DNA of 64,000 nucleotides from Candidatus Cryptobacteroides onthequi (lineage in GTDB: Bacteria; Bacteroidota; Bacteroidia; Bacteroidales; UBA932): contig JAGHSA010000001.1 of NCBI GenBank assembly GCA_018066125.1, forward strand, positions 1 to 64,000, in the 5' to 3' direction. The number at the start of each line of letters is the position of its first letter. The first letter of the stretch is position 1. A program made the position numbers and the translations under genes. Positions 36,713 to 46,466 of this stretch are shown here, one piece after another. The notes beneath the pieces were generated by a model, which did no database searches, was not told where the DNA came from, and saw only the letters and a program-made list of their open reading frames with translations.

Positions 36713-37663
36713 TCAGGACAGCTCGCTGTCGTGCCTGTCGAAAGCTTTCACAATCTTGTTCACGAGAGGATGTCTCACGATGTCCTCGTTGGTGAAGCGT
36801 ATCACGCTGATACCCTTGATGTCTTCGAGCATCTTCACGCCCCTGATCAGTCCCGAGTCCTCCTTGTGCGGGAGGTCCACCTGGCTGGCGTCTCCGGTGA
36901 CGATGAACTTGGCGCTGGTTCCCATTCGGGTGAGGAACATCTTGAGCTGTCCGAGATTGGTGTTCTGAGCCTCATCGAGGATGACGCATGCACGGTCCAG
37001 TGTCCTTCCTCTCATGTATGCGAGCGGTGCTATCTGTATCGTCCCGTCGTTCATGAACTCCTGCAGCCTCTTGGCCGGAATCATGTCTCCGAGTGCATCG
37101 TATAGAGGCTGGAGGTAAGGGTCGAGCTTGTCTTTGAGGTCTCCAGGCAGGAAACCGAGCCTTTCGCCTGCCTCGACTGCCGGGCGGGTGAGTATGATCC
37201 TCTTTATCTCTCTGTTCTTCAATGCTCTGACGGCCAGGGCGATGGCGATGTATGTCTTTCCTGTGCCGGCGGGTCCCAGGGCAAATATGAGGTCGTTCTC
37301 GAAATATGCCTTCACCATGTCCTGCTGTGTCCGGCTCCTTGCCTTGATGGGCTTTCCTTCGGTATTGTGGATGATCACGGCTTCTCCATTGAGTCTGAAT
37401 CTGTCCGGGGAAGTCTCGCCGTCGAAGATGTCTTCGACATCGAAGACCGTGAGGTTCATCTTGTGGTGGCGCCTTTCGATCAGCTCGGCAAATCTCATCT
37501 CGAACTCCTCGACCTGGGTGTCTTTGCCGTCGAGTATGATATCGTCTCCGCGGGCGACTACCTTGAGCCCCGGGAAGTAGGTGCAGAACTCCTCGAGAAT
37601 CTTGTTCCCGGCCCCGTAAATCTCTATGGGGTCGATGTTTTCAAGCTTGATTGTCTTCTTCAT
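36713..37663 (-). CDS. phoH: PhoH-family ATPase
   Basis: The 316-residue protein has an N-terminal KH-like region (1-110), then Walker A in LGPAGTGKTYIAIALAV, RPAVEAGERLGFLPGDLKDK, the RGRTLD segment, Walker B in VILDEAQNT and VTGDASQVDLP. PhoH proteins are cytoplasmic RNA helicase-like ATPases; the cellular role is poorly defined, though links to RNA processing and ybeY are known. The start shares one base with the stop of capA (TGATG), implying translational coupling. It converges on the clpC gene with an 8-base gap. Confidence 0.93.
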   Translation of the reverse strand: MKKTIKLENIDPIEIYGAGNKILEEFCTYFPGLKVVARGDDIILDGKDTQVEEFEMRFAELIERRHHKMNLTVFDVEDIFDGETSPDRFRLNGEAVIIHNTEGKPIKARSRTQQDMVKAYFENDLIFALGPAGTGKTYIAIALAVRALKNREIKRIILTRPAVEAGERLGFLPGDLKDKLDPYLQPLYDALGDMIPAKRLQEFMNDGTIQIAPLAYMRGRTLDRACVILDEAQNTNLGQLKMFLTRMGTSAKFIVTGDASQVDLPHKEDSGLIRGVKMLEDIKGISVIRFTNEDIVRHPLVNKIVKAFDRHDSELS

Positions 37664-38751
37664 CAGTGTATTCCTGTTGCGTTTCTGACTCTCTGATATG
37701 TGGCGGCCATGTTGTCATAGTCGCTTGGGTTTATCCATTCGTCCCTCCTGCCGAGATAGGGCTCTACCGGAATGGTGGCGTACCCTGGCGTGAGCATTCC
37801 CGGGAGGGTGCACCACATCCATGTCAGCTCCGGGAGAAGCATTTCGGTGCTGCCGTCATGATGCCTCACGAAGCGCACCGTCGCTGCAAGCTCGAGCCGG
37901 GTGTTGGTGGCGCTCATGTTGGATATGGCGTTGCCGAGCGAATAAATCACCGGCACTTTCCCTATGACCGCCGTGTCCTGGACCACGTGAGGGTGCGCCC
38001 CGATGATGAGGTCGACCCCCTGGGATACAAGCCATCCGGCCCACTCCTCCTGCCATTTCCCGTGCCTGAGGATGTATTCATCACCCCAATGCGGCAGTGC
38101 CACGATGAAATCGGCTCCGCGGTCTCTGGCTCTGGAAATGTCCGCGGCCACCTGCTCTTTGGATGCCTTTCTCACGGAAGGCCACTTTGCGCTGCCTTCG
38201 GTATTTGTGCCGTAGGTGAAATTCACCAGGGCTATGCGTATTCCGCGTCCCACGACGATGAGTGGATTGATGGTCGTGTCAGCCTTTTCGTCGGCCGCAG
38301 TGCCGGTGTACTGGATGCCCCTGGACTCATGCATCGACTCATACACCCCGAGAGTGCGCCTGAGCCCGGCTGCACCCTTGTCGAGGATGTGGTTGTTGGC
38401 AGTCAGGAATACGTCTATGCCGCAGTCGGCAGCATAGGAGGCATATCTGTCCGGGGCTGAAAATGCGGGGTATCCGGTGTAGGGCTCCCCGGCGAGCGTG
38501 AATTCCATGTTGGCCACGGCGATGTCCGCATCGGTGAGCATGTCCCTGACTGGCTCGAGGAAGCGTGTGCAGTCGTACTCCAGCTGCCTTGCGTGCATCA
38601 TGACATCCCCTATGAAAACCGCGGACACGGTGTCTGGAGCTGGCTGAAGACTCCTCGGCAGGGGTATCTCATACTTCACGGAGAACTGCGCCTGTGCATT
38701 GAAGCACAGGGCGATGAGTGCGGTCAAAGTGCATAGTGTCCTCGGCATCAT
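37663..38751 (-). CDS. CapA-family metallophosphatase-like protein
   Basis: The 362-residue exported protein has a signal peptide (MMPRTLCTLTALIALCFNAQA). The CapA/PGA_cap calcineurin-like fold shows FIGDVMMHARQLE, VANMEFTLAGEPYTGYPAF, LTANNHILDKGAAGL, LPHWGDEY and IIGAHPHVVQD in order, so the metal-binding residues are kept. Relatives take part in poly-gamma-glutamate capsule synthesis, but in Bacteroidota isolated copies are generally of unknown role. Start ATG 38751 (or 38748): the longer frame upstream runs antisense into the SPOR gene. A -7 box TATATTTG (minus strand, 38775-38768) lies about 17 bases before it. It is coupled to phoH downstream. Confidence 0.85.
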   Translation of the reverse strand: MMPRTLCTLTALIALCFNAQAQFSVKYEIPLPRSLQPAPDTVSAVFIGDVMMHARQLEYDCTRFLEPVRDMLTDADIAVANMEFTLAGEPYTGYPAFSAPDRYASYAADCGIDVFLTANNHILDKGAAGLRRTLGVYESMHESRGIQYTGTAADEKADTTINPLIVVGRGIRIALVNFTYGTNTEGSAKWPSVRKASKEQVAADISRARDRGADFIVALPHWGDEYILRHGKWQEEWAGWLVSQGVDLIIGAHPHVVQDTAVIGKVPVIYSLGNAISNMSATNTRLELAATVRFVRHHDGSTEMLLPELTWMWCTLPGMLTPGYATIPVEPYLGRRDEWINPSDYDNMAATYQRVRNATGIH

Positions 38752-38833
38752 GGGTCTTTCTCGATTACAAATATACCCTTTTTTTGTCAGGAGAAAATCA
38801 TTAAATTTGCAAGTTGTGACAATTGTGCTCAAT

Positions 38834-39373
38834 ATGACCGTAAAAAGAGTTATGCCTGCAGTCCTGATCCTTGCATCCCTGATGCTGGGAGGATGTGACT
38901 TCATACGTGCCGTAGCCGGCCGTCCGACCTCTGAAGACATCGAGGCGATGAGAGTGGCGGCGGCTCGGAAAGAGGCTCTTGCAAAGGCTGAACGCGAGGC
39001 TGCGGAGGCCGCGGAGGCCGCAGAGGCTGCCCGCAGGTACACCGCAGATTCCCTTGCTGCGGTGGAGTTCTTCGGACAGGAAAAGTGCCCGATGATCGAT
39101 GCCGCTCAGATAAAGAGCCTGGATGTTTCTTCGGCAGGCACGAAATATGCCATCATCGTCGGTGCCTTCTCGCAGGCTGGCAACGCCAGGGCATTTGCGG
39201 ACAGGCTGTCCGGTCTGGGATACGATGCGGCAGTCATCCGGTACACAAACGGTCACGAGGTTGTGGGCGTGTGCCCGACTGATGACATCGTCAGACTTGC
39301 GGAGGTTTATCCGAAAGTGAAATCCGAGAAGTTCTGTCCTCCCGAGGCGTGGATTCTCGTCAAAAACAAGTGA
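38834..39373 (+). CDS. SPOR-domain lipoprotein
   Basis: The 179-residue lipoprotein starts at ATG 38834 with lipobox LMLGGC. Residues about 40-75 form a charged coiled coil including a short tandem AEA repeat (three 9-base repeats near 39000). The C-terminal 75 residues form a SPOR domain (YAIIVGAFSQAGNARAFADRL to the end), a fold that binds septal peptidoglycan stripped of peptides. It is probably a cell-division or cell-envelope protein. A -7 box TAAATTTG lies at 38802-38809. It is 2 bases from the next gene, the start of a run that ends with the yitT pair. Confidence 0.85.
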   Translation: MTVKRVMPAVLILASLMLGGCDFIRAVAGRPTSEDIEAMRVAAARKEALAKAEREAAEAAEAAEAARRYTADSLAAVEFFGQEKCPMIDAAQIKSLDVSSAGTKYAIIVGAFSQAGNARAFADRLSGLGYDAAVIRYTNGHEVVGVCPTDDIVRLAEVYPKVKSEKFCPPEAWILVKNK

Positions 39374-39375
39374 TC

Positions 39376-40701
39376 ATGAAAAAGCTTGCAGCTGTCACAG
39401 CATTCCTTTCCTTGGCCTTGTCTGCCGGCGCGCAGTACAAGACCTCCGCATATGCCGACCTTCAGGACTCCGAGACCGTCAGGGCCCTCAAGGAGCATGT
39501 CTCATACATATCTTCACCGACCATGAAGGGACGCTTTGCCGGTTCCGAAGGGGAGAAAGAGACTGCAATATACATGACCGAGGTGCTCGATGCCTACGGG
39601 GTCGACATCATCTCCGGCAAGGAGGGTGACCTCTTCGGACTCAAGCAGGAGGCGGGAGACACCCTGACCTCCCGCAATGTCATAGGCTTCATACCGGGTT
39701 ACGACAAGTCGCTCAAAGACCATTACATCCTCATCGGCGCCCGCATGGACAACCTGGGCACCATGAAACTGACTGTGAACGGCGAGTCTCAGGAGGTGGT
39801 GTATGCCGGGGCCAACGGCAATGCCACAGGAGCGGCAATGCTCATGGAGCTGGCCCGTATGCTCAGCACAAACTCCCTGCTTCTCAGGCGCTCCGTACTC
39901 ATCGTGGGTTTCGGATCCTCATCGCAGACATTCGCCGGGGCATGGTATTTCCTCAACCGTTCATTCTCTGATGCGGCCAAGATCGATGCCATGATCAATC
40001 TCGATGCGCTGGGAGCAGGAAGCCGGGGGTTCTACGGATATTCATGCTCCAACCCGGACATGAATGCGATAGCCGAGTCTCTCGCGTCCACGCTGCAGCC
40101 GGTGGATCTTCAGCTCACGGCTCAGCAGCCGTTCCCGTCGGACCAGATGGCCTTTTATGACAGGGAGATACCTTCGATCACCTTCACTACAGGACGGTAT
40201 CCGGAATTCCAGACAAGCAAAGACACGTACGACATAGTCCAGTTCGAATACATGGAAAGAGAGCTGGAGTACATCTACAACTATACCATGTCGCTGGTCA
40301 ACGGTCCGAAACCTATGTTCAACGCGGAGAAGGAGCTCCGCAGGAGGTCGGAAGAGAACAATATTGTGCCGTACTATGACTGCGACCACAAGCCGGCATT
40401 CCTCGGCAGCACCGATCCCCGCGTTTTCCTGCAGAAATGGGTTTACCAGTACCTCAAGTATCCCAAGCAGGCAGTGGCCGAGGGTATCCAGGGCAAGGTC
40501 CTCGTGGATTTCGTGATCGACGAGCATGGCAAGGTGACTGACGCCAAGGTTCTCAAGGGAGTGGATCCTATGCTCGACGAGGAGGCCCTGAGGGTGATCA
40601 ACGCCTCTCCTGACTGGAGGCCGGGCTATGTCAGGGGCCAGAAGGTCAAGTCGGAGATTTCCCTCTATGTCGAATTCAGACTGGAAAAGAAAAAGAAATA
40701 A
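39376..40701 (+). CDS. Degenerate M28 peptidase fused to a TonB C-terminal domain
   Basis: The 441-residue protein has a signal peptide (MKKLAAVTAFLSLALSAGA). Residues 25-310 follow the M28 aminopeptidase fold (PTMKGRFAGSEGEKETAIYM, DHYILIGARMDNLG, VYAGANGNATGAAMLMELAR). Four of the five zinc or catalytic positions are altered: His to Arg in GARMDNLG, Asp to Gly in GANGNATG, the Glu-Glu pair to Ser-Ser, and the last His is missing (YPEFQTSKDT). Only NLDALG keeps its Asp. Residues 350-441 form a TonB_C domain (YPKQAVAEGIQGKVLVDFVID). The N terminus is a cleavable signal, not the usual TonB membrane anchor. It is coupled to a SPOR lipoprotein upstream and leuS downstream. Confidence 0.82.
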   Translation: MKKLAAVTAFLSLALSAGAQYKTSAYADLQDSETVRALKEHVSYISSPTMKGRFAGSEGEKETAIYMTEVLDAYGVDIISGKEGDLFGLKQEAGDTLTSRNVIGFIPGYDKSLKDHYILIGARMDNLGTMKLTVNGESQEVVYAGANGNATGAAMLMELARMLSTNSLLLRRSVLIVGFGSSSQTFAGAWYFLNRSFSDAAKIDAMINLDALGAGSRGFYGYSCSNPDMNAIAESLASTLQPVDLQLTAQQPFPSDQMAFYDREIPSITFTTGRYPEFQTSKDTYDIVQFEYMERELEYIYNYTMSLVNGPKPMFNAEKELRRRSEENNIVPYYDCDHKPAFLGSTDPRVFLQKWVYQYLKYPKQAVAEGIQGKVLVDFVIDEHGKVTDAKVLKGVDPMLDEEALRVINASPDWRPGYVRGQKVKSEISLYVEFRLEKKKK

Positions 40702-40713
40702 ACAGATACACAA

Positions 40714-43479
40714 ATGGATTACGATTTCAAATCAATTGAGACAAGATGGCAGTCGAAGTGGGCTGCAGAAGGCACCTTCCGTGCGAAGGAGGATGCATCA
40801 AAACCGAAGTTCTATGTCCTCGACATGTTCCCATATCCTTCGGGAGCCGGTCTTCATGTGGGACACCCTCTCGGCTACATAGCAAGTGACATTTTCTCAA
40901 GGTACAAGAGACTCCGCGGTTTCAATGTCCTTCACCCTATGGGCTATGACGCTTTCGGTCTTCCTGCAGAGCAGTATGCCATCCAGACAGGTCAGCATCC
41001 CGAGGTCACTACCACCACCAACATAAACCGCTACCGCCAGCAGCTTGACCGCATCGGCTTCTCATATGACTGGGATCGTGAGGTGCGCACATGCGATCCG
41101 AAGTACTACAAATGGACACAGTGGGCATTCCTCAAGATGTTCGACTGCTGGTACGACAATGACACAGACAAGGCCCGCCCAGTGGCAGATCTCGTCGCCA
41201 TCTTCGAGAAGGAAGGCAATGCATCTGTCAATGCCGCATGCAATGAGGGACCTGTCTTCACCGCAGAGGAGTGGAAGGCGTATTCTGAAAAGGAGAAGTC
41301 CGACGCACTCATGCGCTACCGTATCGCATATCAGGGTGAGACAGCTGTCAACTGGTGCGAGGGACTCGGAACCGTGCTCGCAAACGATGAGGTCAAGGAT
41401 GGCCTTTCGGTACGCGGTGGCTTCCCTGTGGAGCAGAAGAAGATGACCCAGTGGCAGCTGCGTGTGTCAGCTTACGCAGGACGTCTCCTCGATTCGCTTG
41501 ACACTCTCGACTGGACTGATTCACTCAAGGAGATGCAGCGCAACTGGATCGGCAAGTCACAGGGTACGGAGGTCGTATTCAACGTGGTCAACGGCGACCA
41601 GACATATCCTATCACTATCTTCACCACACGTGTCGATACCATTTTCGGAGTCACATTCATGGTGCTCGCACCTGAGAGCGACCTCGTCGGAAAGCTCACT
41701 TCCCCTGAGCAGAAAGAGGCTGTCGATGCATATGTGCAGCAGGTGAAGAAGAAGACCGAGCGCGAGAGGATCTCTGAGACCAAGACTGTCACAGGCGTGT
41801 TCTCCGGTTCATACGGAATCAATCCTCTCACAGGTGAAAAGGTGCCTGTATGGATCTCGGAATATGTCCTCGCCGGATACGGAACCGGCGCTATCATGGC
41901 TGTTCCTGCACACGACAGCCGCGACTACGCATTCGCGAAGAAGTTCGATCTTCCTATCATCCCTATCATCGAGGGATGTGATGTCAGCGAGCAGAGCTTC
42001 GATGCGAAGGAAGGCAAGATGTGCAACTCCGGCTTCCTCAATGGCCTTGATGTCAAGGTGGCCATCGAGACCGCCAAGGACTATGTCGAGGAGAAGGGCC
42101 TCGGCCGCCGCAAGACCAACTACCGTCTCCGTGACGCCATCTTCTCACGCCAGAGATACTGGGGCGAACCTTTCCCTATCTACTACAAGGACGGCATCCC
42201 TACTCCGCTTCCTGAGTCAGAGCTCCCGCTCGTACTTCCTGAGATGGAGTCATTCAAGCCTGCAGACAATGGCGAACCGCCTCTTGCACGCGCAAAGGAC
42301 TGGACCTACAACGGGTATCCTCTCGAGAAGACCACCATGCCTGGTTTCGCAGGATCGAGTGCATACTACCTCAGATATATGGACCCTCACAATGAGAATG
42401 CTCTCGTTGACAAGGATGTCGATGCATACTGGGAGAATGTCGACCTCTACATAGGAGGTACCGAGCATGCCACAGGCCACCTCATCTATTCAAGGTTCTG
42501 GAACAAGTTCCTCTATGACCTCGGATATGTATGCAAGGACGAGCCGTTCAAGAAGCTCATCAACCAGGGTATGATCCAGGGCCGCTCCAATTTCGTATAT
42601 CGCGTGGTCGGAACCAACACCTTCGTTTCTCTCGGTCTGAAGGACCAGTACGAGACTACAGAAATCCATGTCGATGTCAATATCGTATACAATGACAAGC
42701 TTGACATCGAGGCCTTCAAGGCATGGAGACCTGAGTATGCCGATGCCGAATTCATCCTCGAGAACGGTGAGTATGTCTGCGGATATGCTGTCGAGAAGAT
42801 GTCGAAGTCAATGTTCAATGTCGTGAACCCTGACGTCATCTGCGATACCTACGGTGCAGACACCCTCCGTCTCTATGAGATGTTCCTCGGCCCTATCGAG
42901 CAGAGCAAGCCATGGGATACCAAGGGTATCGACGGTGTGAACCGATTCCTCAAGAGATTCTGGAGATTCTTCTATGACCGTGACGAGTTCGTGGTTTCTG
43001 ACGAGAAGGCTACTCCTGCGGAGCTCAAGGTGCTTCATAAGCTTATCGGCAAGGAGCAGGCGGACATCGAATCATTCTCATACAATACCACAATCAGTGC
43101 CTTCATGATCGCGGTCAATGACCTTACCGCCCTCAAGTGCACAAAGCGTGAGATCCTCGAGCCTATGGTCGTCCTTCTCTCGCCGTTCGCACCTCATATC
43201 TCAGAGGAGCTCTGGCACATCCTCGGCAATGAGGGCAGTGTCTCAGACGCACACTTCCCAGAGTATGTCGAGGCGTACACTGTGGAGAATACCTGCACCT
43301 ACGCTGTATCATTCAACGGAAAGACGAGATTCACCGTCGATCTTCCAAAGGACATGTCCAAGGAGGATGTCGAGGCCGAAGTCAGAGCAAATCCTTCTAC
43401 AGACAAGTATGTCGAAGGCAAGAGCATTGTCAAGGTCATTGTCGTGCCGGGCAAGATCGTTAACATTGTCATAAAGTAA
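40714..43479 (+). CDS. leuS: Leucyl-tRNA synthetase
   Basis: The 921-residue class I synthetase has the HIGH-type motif HVGHPLGY at residue 48 and KMSKS at 695. The editing (CP1) domain occupies about 220-420, with [13 protein letters not shown] and [15 protein letters not shown]. It attaches leucine to tRNA-Leu and edits mischarged norvaline and isoleucine. It is somewhat longer than the E. coli enzyme, consistent with the Bacteroidota insert after WGGEP-type motifs. The start lies 12 bases after the pseudo-peptidase gene; yitT starts one base after the stop. Codon use is strongly biased. Confidence 0.97.
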   Translation: MDYDFKSIETRWQSKWAAEGTFRAKEDASKPKFYVLDMFPYPSGAGLHVGHPLGYIASDIFSRYKRLRGFNVLHPMGYDAFGLPAEQYAIQTGQHPEVTTTTNINRYRQQLDRIGFSYDWDREVRTCDPKYYKWTQWAFLKMFDCWYDNDTDKARPVADLVAIFEKEGNASVNAACNEGPVFTAEEWKAYSEKEKSDALMRYRIAYQGETAVNWCEGLGTVLANDEVKDGLSVRGGFPVEQKKMTQWQLRVSAYAGRLLDSLDTLDWTDSLKEMQRNWIGKSQGTEVVFNVVNGDQTYPITIFTTRVDTIFGVTFMVLAPESDLVGKLTSPEQKEAVDAYVQQVKKKTERERISETKTVTGVFSGSYGINPLTGEKVPVWISEYVLAGYGTGAIMAVPAHDSRDYAFAKKFDLPIIPIIEGCDVSEQSFDAKEGKMCNSGFLNGLDVKVAIETAKDYVEEKGLGRRKTNYRLRDAIFSRQRYWGEPFPIYYKDGIPTPLPESELPLVLPEMESFKPADNGEPPLARAKDWTYNGYPLEKTTMPGFAGSSAYYLRYMDPHNENALVDKDVDAYWENVDLYIGGTEHATGHLIYSRFWNKFLYDLGYVCKDEPFKKLINQGMIQGRSNFVYRVVGTNTFVSLGLKDQYETTEIHVDVNIVYNDKLDIEAFKAWRPEYADAEFILENGEYVCGYAVEKMSKSMFNVVNPDVICDTYGADTLRLYEMFLGPIEQSKPWDTKGIDGVNRFLKRFWRFFYDRDEFVVSDEKATPAELKVLHKLIGKEQADIESFSYNTTISAFMIAVNDLTALKCTKREILEPMVVLLSPFAPHISEELWHILGNEGSVSDAHFPEYVEAYTVENTCTYAVSFNGKTRFTVDLPKDMSKEDVEAEVRANPSTDKYVEGKSIVKVIVVPGKIVNIVIK

Positions 43480-43480
43480 C

Positions 43481-44413
43481 ATGTTATCCTCACGGAAGAT
43501 ATTGACACTCATATGGGAGTACCTGGCTGTCACGCTGGGTACTCTTTCCTACACTTTTGCGTGGGAGGCATTCATGATTCCGAACAATATGTCCAGCGGT
43601 GGACTCACCGGTCTGTGCACGATTGTCCAGTATCTTACCGGAGGTGTCATTCCAGTGTCCGTGTCGTATGCAGTCGCGAATCTTATCCTTCTCATAGTGG
43701 CGTTTGCCGTTCTGGGCGGGAAATTCGGCATGAAGACCATCTACTGCATAGCCCTTTCCACCTTGATTTTCAACTATCTCCCGGATGTCGAAGCGATAAA
43801 GAGCCTGCCCGGGCACTTTCTCTACGTCCCGGAGCGTTTCATGATACCTATAATAGCGGGCGTCTTCGAAGGCCTCGGCATAGGCGTGATTCTGAGATAT
43901 GGAGGAAGTACGGGAGGCAGTGACATCGTGGCCATGATCATCAACAAATTCTGGCCTGTGTCTCTCACAAAGGCGTTCCTCATACTGGATTCCATTGTCA
44001 TAACCGCCATCCTCATAGTCCCGGGGAATACTTTCGTGGACATGATATACGGCTATCTGATGATGATAATGTTCTCGGTGGCAATCGATTTCCTGCAGAC
44101 GGGACAGAAGTCATCGGTGCAGGTCATGATATTTTCAGACCGATACAGGGATATTGCCGACAGTCTCATATCCATGGACAGGGGAGTGACGGCGCTGAGC
44201 GCTCTGGGATGGTATGCCCAGGCAGACAAGAAGGTACTTCTCACGGTATGCCGCAAGAAACATCTGTTTGAGATAACAAAGATGGTCAAGGCCATAGACC
44301 GTGATGCCTTTGTTTCCATCGCGCCTGTGAACAGCGTGTATGGCGAAGGCTTCGAGGAGATCAAGACAGGTCTTCCAAAGGCGAAATCAAAAAAAGATTA
44401 TGTTTCAATATAA
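43481..44413 (+). CDS. YitT-family membrane protein (first of two)
   Basis: The 310-residue protein has five hydrophobic helices (DUF161, residues 10-200) and a soluble C-terminal DUF2179 domain. The family signature YGGSTGGSDIVAMIINK is present near residue 145; IPNNMSSGGLTGL is the second conserved loop. Members are inner-membrane proteins of unknown transport function. The gene begins one base after leuS and overlaps the second yitT by 14 bases, so the two are cotranslated and may work as a heteromer. The C terminus is basic (KAKSKKDY). Confidence 0.87.
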   Translation: MLSSRKILTLIWEYLAVTLGTLSYTFAWEAFMIPNNMSSGGLTGLCTIVQYLTGGVIPVSVSYAVANLILLIVAFAVLGGKFGMKTIYCIALSTLIFNYLPDVEAIKSLPGHFLYVPERFMIPIIAGVFEGLGIGVILRYGGSTGGSDIVAMIINKFWPVSLTKAFLILDSIVITAILIVPGNTFVDMIYGYLMMIMFSVAIDFLQTGQKSSVQVMIFSDRYRDIADSLISMDRGVTALSALGWYAQADKKVLLTVCRKKHLFEITKMVKAIDRDAFVSIAPVNSVYGEGFEEIKTGLPKAKSKKDYVSI

Positions 44414-45335
44414 GACGATACTGACGGTATTGAAGGAGTATCTGCTGATGACCGTGGGACTCATGTCCTACGTCCTGGGATGGCTCATCTTCCTGGTGCC
44501 GAACAACCTCATCGGCGGTGGAGTGACAGGTTTCGCCTCCATCGTCCAGTATGCGACGCACGGCGTGGTCAAGATAGGTCTGACCTATTTTGTGATCAAT
44601 GCTGTATTGCTTATCTCGGCTGTGGTCATACTGGGCAAGAGTTTCGGTTTCAAGACAATCTATGCCGTTGCGGCTGTCTCCCTGGGTCTGAGTGCCTTGC
44701 CGGCTGTCATTCCAGATACGATTTCCAACACACTTGCCATCGAAAACGGCAAGCTTATGAGCACCCTCATGGGAGCCATCCTCTCCGGAGTCGGCATAGG
44801 CATGTCCATGTCTCAGGGTGGAAGTACCGGGGGGACCGATATCGTGGCGCTGATCATCAATAAATACAGGAATATCTCGCCTGGAAAGATCATTCTTTCC
44901 ATTGATGTCTGTATCATACTGTCATCGCTTCTGATGCCGTCATTCACTCCGGCAGGTGACAGGCTTCCCTTTGCGGAGAAGATCGTGAATATGGTCTATG
45001 GCCTGATACTGGTCACTGTCAACGGCATGGTGCTGGATCTCTACCTTTCCGGTTCGCGCCAGTCCATGCAGGTATTCATATGCTCTCACAGCTATCCGGA
45101 GATTGCCGATATGGTGACCAGGGATCTTCACAGGGGTGTGACGGTCCTTGACGGTAAGGGCTGGTTCACGCAGAATGAAGCCCACGTCCTCATGATAGTG
45201 ATCCGCAAGACCGATCTCCCTCTGCTTCTGAGGCAGGTGAAAGCGATCGATCAGGAAGCGTTCATATCTGTCTCATCGGCGACTGCTGTGTACGGCAAAG
45301 GCTTTGATCAGATCAAGGGTAAATCCAGGCAATAA
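44400..45335 (+). CDS. YitT-family membrane protein (second of two)
   Basis: The 311-residue protein is a divergent paralog of its upstream neighbour with the same order of parts: helices to about residue 195, the signature QGGSTGGTDIVALIINKYR, and a soluble DUF2179 domain (about 220-305) containing VTVLDGKGWFTQNE. ATG 44400 overlaps the previous gene by 14 bases; the upstream in-frame ATG at 44340 is inside it. The operon ends at the strong terminator 45359-45404. Identity between the copies is moderate by eye, so the duplication is old. Confidence 0.85.
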   Translation: MFQYKTILTVLKEYLLMTVGLMSYVLGWLIFLVPNNLIGGGVTGFASIVQYATHGVVKIGLTYFVINAVLLISAVVILGKSFGFKTIYAVAAVSLGLSALPAVIPDTISNTLAIENGKLMSTLMGAILSGVGIGMSMSQGGSTGGTDIVALIINKYRNISPGKIILSIDVCIILSSLLMPSFTPAGDRLPFAEKIVNMVYGLILVTVNGMVLDLYLSGSRQSMQVFICSHSYPEIADMVTRDLHRGVTVLDGKGWFTQNEAHVLMIVIRKTDLPLLLRQVKAIDQEAFISVSSATAVYGKGFDQIKGKSRQ

Positions 45336-45358
45336 GCCATACGGTAATACAGATCGGA

Positions 45359-45404
45359 AATAACGGTTACAATTGTGAAATATTGTAACCGTTATTCCTT
45401 TTTT
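45359..45404 (+). terminator. Strong rho-independent terminator after yitT pair
   Basis: A perfect 15-base-pair stem (45359-45373 with 45382-45396), with an 8-base loop, is followed by CCTTTTTT. It closes the SPOR-TonB-leuS-yitT-yitT run. Confidence 0.85.
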
Positions 45405-45463
45405 GGTAAAGGCTGTGTCTGTTTTTTCAGTTAGCTTAGTTGCCATACCATACCTAAGCGATT

Positions 45464-46459
45464 ATGAAAGAAGACAAAAAACGAATGATTATTGCGGTGG
45501 TTTCCGTCTCCTTGGCATTTGTAGCGGCAGATGCGATCTTCATCTGCAGGGACTCGCTGGTGCACTGTCTTTTCCCGGACATCGTCATGCCTTCCATATG
45601 TCTGATGGCTCTGTTCCACAGGTCTCCTCTGGAGTTCAGGAAGGACTGTGTGCAGCTGACCCTCATTGCAGTGACCCTTGTTTCGATGCTTCCCTTCTGG
45701 CCTGTCTGTGCCTATGGTGTGCCCCTCAAGGCAGCTGCGGGCCCTGCACTTGCCGCACTGCTGATGCTCAGCGAGTCTGTTTCCATGGACCTCCGGCGCT
45801 ATGCCAAGGTGTCCCGTCTTTTCCGGAACGAAGCGATATGGCACAATGTGCTCAAGGACTCGAAATCATTCTATTTCACGCTTGCCATGATCGCCATAGC
45901 CATGCATTACCTGTCATTCGGACATGGGGCAGGACTGTCTCTGCTGTCTGTTTCTGCGCTCATCATGGCACTTGGGCTGCTTGGTGTCAGCATTGCACGT
46001 CTGCTGACCGGCCGCACACTGTACATGACCTCTTCCAGGGAGGATGAACTGAAGTCGCTCCTGCGCGGCAATCTCAGGACACGCGAGGTGGCTGAGGGCG
46101 TCAAGGAGAGAAAGATGAAGGCCTTGTACAAGAAGATCCTCGACTACTTCGAGGAAAAGAAACCGTACCTCGACGAGGACGTGAGTCTGGAAGATATATC
46201 ACGGTGCCTATATACCAACAAGGCATATCTGTCAAAGACGGTGAATGTGCTGTCGGGGCAGAACTTCCGCCAGTTCGTCAACTACTACAGGGTGGAATAT
46301 GCTGTGGAACTCATCAGGAGGGATCCGCATCTTAAGGTCGAGGAACTGGCTATGATGTCAGGCTTTCACAACACCGTGTCGTTCAATATGGCTTTCCGTC
46401 TGTTCAAGGGTACGACCCCGAGCGAGTGGATACACGAGCATCGTTCGACGTTGAGGTGA
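45464..46459 (+). CDS. Membrane-anchored AraC-family transcriptional regulator
   Basis: The 331-residue protein has roughly six hydrophobic helices between residues 8 and 190, a charged connector, and a C-terminal AraC/XylS helix-turn-helix domain (about 230-331). The latter shows EDISRCLYTNKAYLSKTVN as the first helix pair and VEELAMMSGFHNTVSFNMAF as the second. No periplasmic two-component-like sensor domain is present, so it is not the common hybrid regulator of polysaccharide loci. It converges on the sialidase with a 7-base gap and could regulate the sialidase and mutarotase genes, but that is inference. No -7 box was found close upstream. Confidence 0.85.
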   Translation: MKEDKKRMIIAVVSVSLAFVAADAIFICRDSLVHCLFPDIVMPSICLMALFHRSPLEFRKDCVQLTLIAVTLVSMLPFWPVCAYGVPLKAAAGPALAALLMLSESVSMDLRRYAKVSRLFRNEAIWHNVLKDSKSFYFTLAMIAIAMHYLSFGHGAGLSLLSVSALIMALGLLGVSIARLLTGRTLYMTSSREDELKSLLRGNLRTREVAEGVKERKMKALYKKILDYFEEKKPYLDEDVSLEDISRCLYTNKAYLSKTVNVLSGQNFRQFVNYYRVEYAVELIRRDPHLKVEELAMMSGFHNTVSFNMAFRLFKGTTPSEWIHEHRSTLR

Positions 46460-46466
46460 GCAGATG

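Noticed and set aside
38752..39042. N-terminal extension of the capA gene
   Set aside because: The extension is an Ala/Ser-rich antisense copy of the SPOR coiled-coil coding sequence; the signal peptide begins at 38751.
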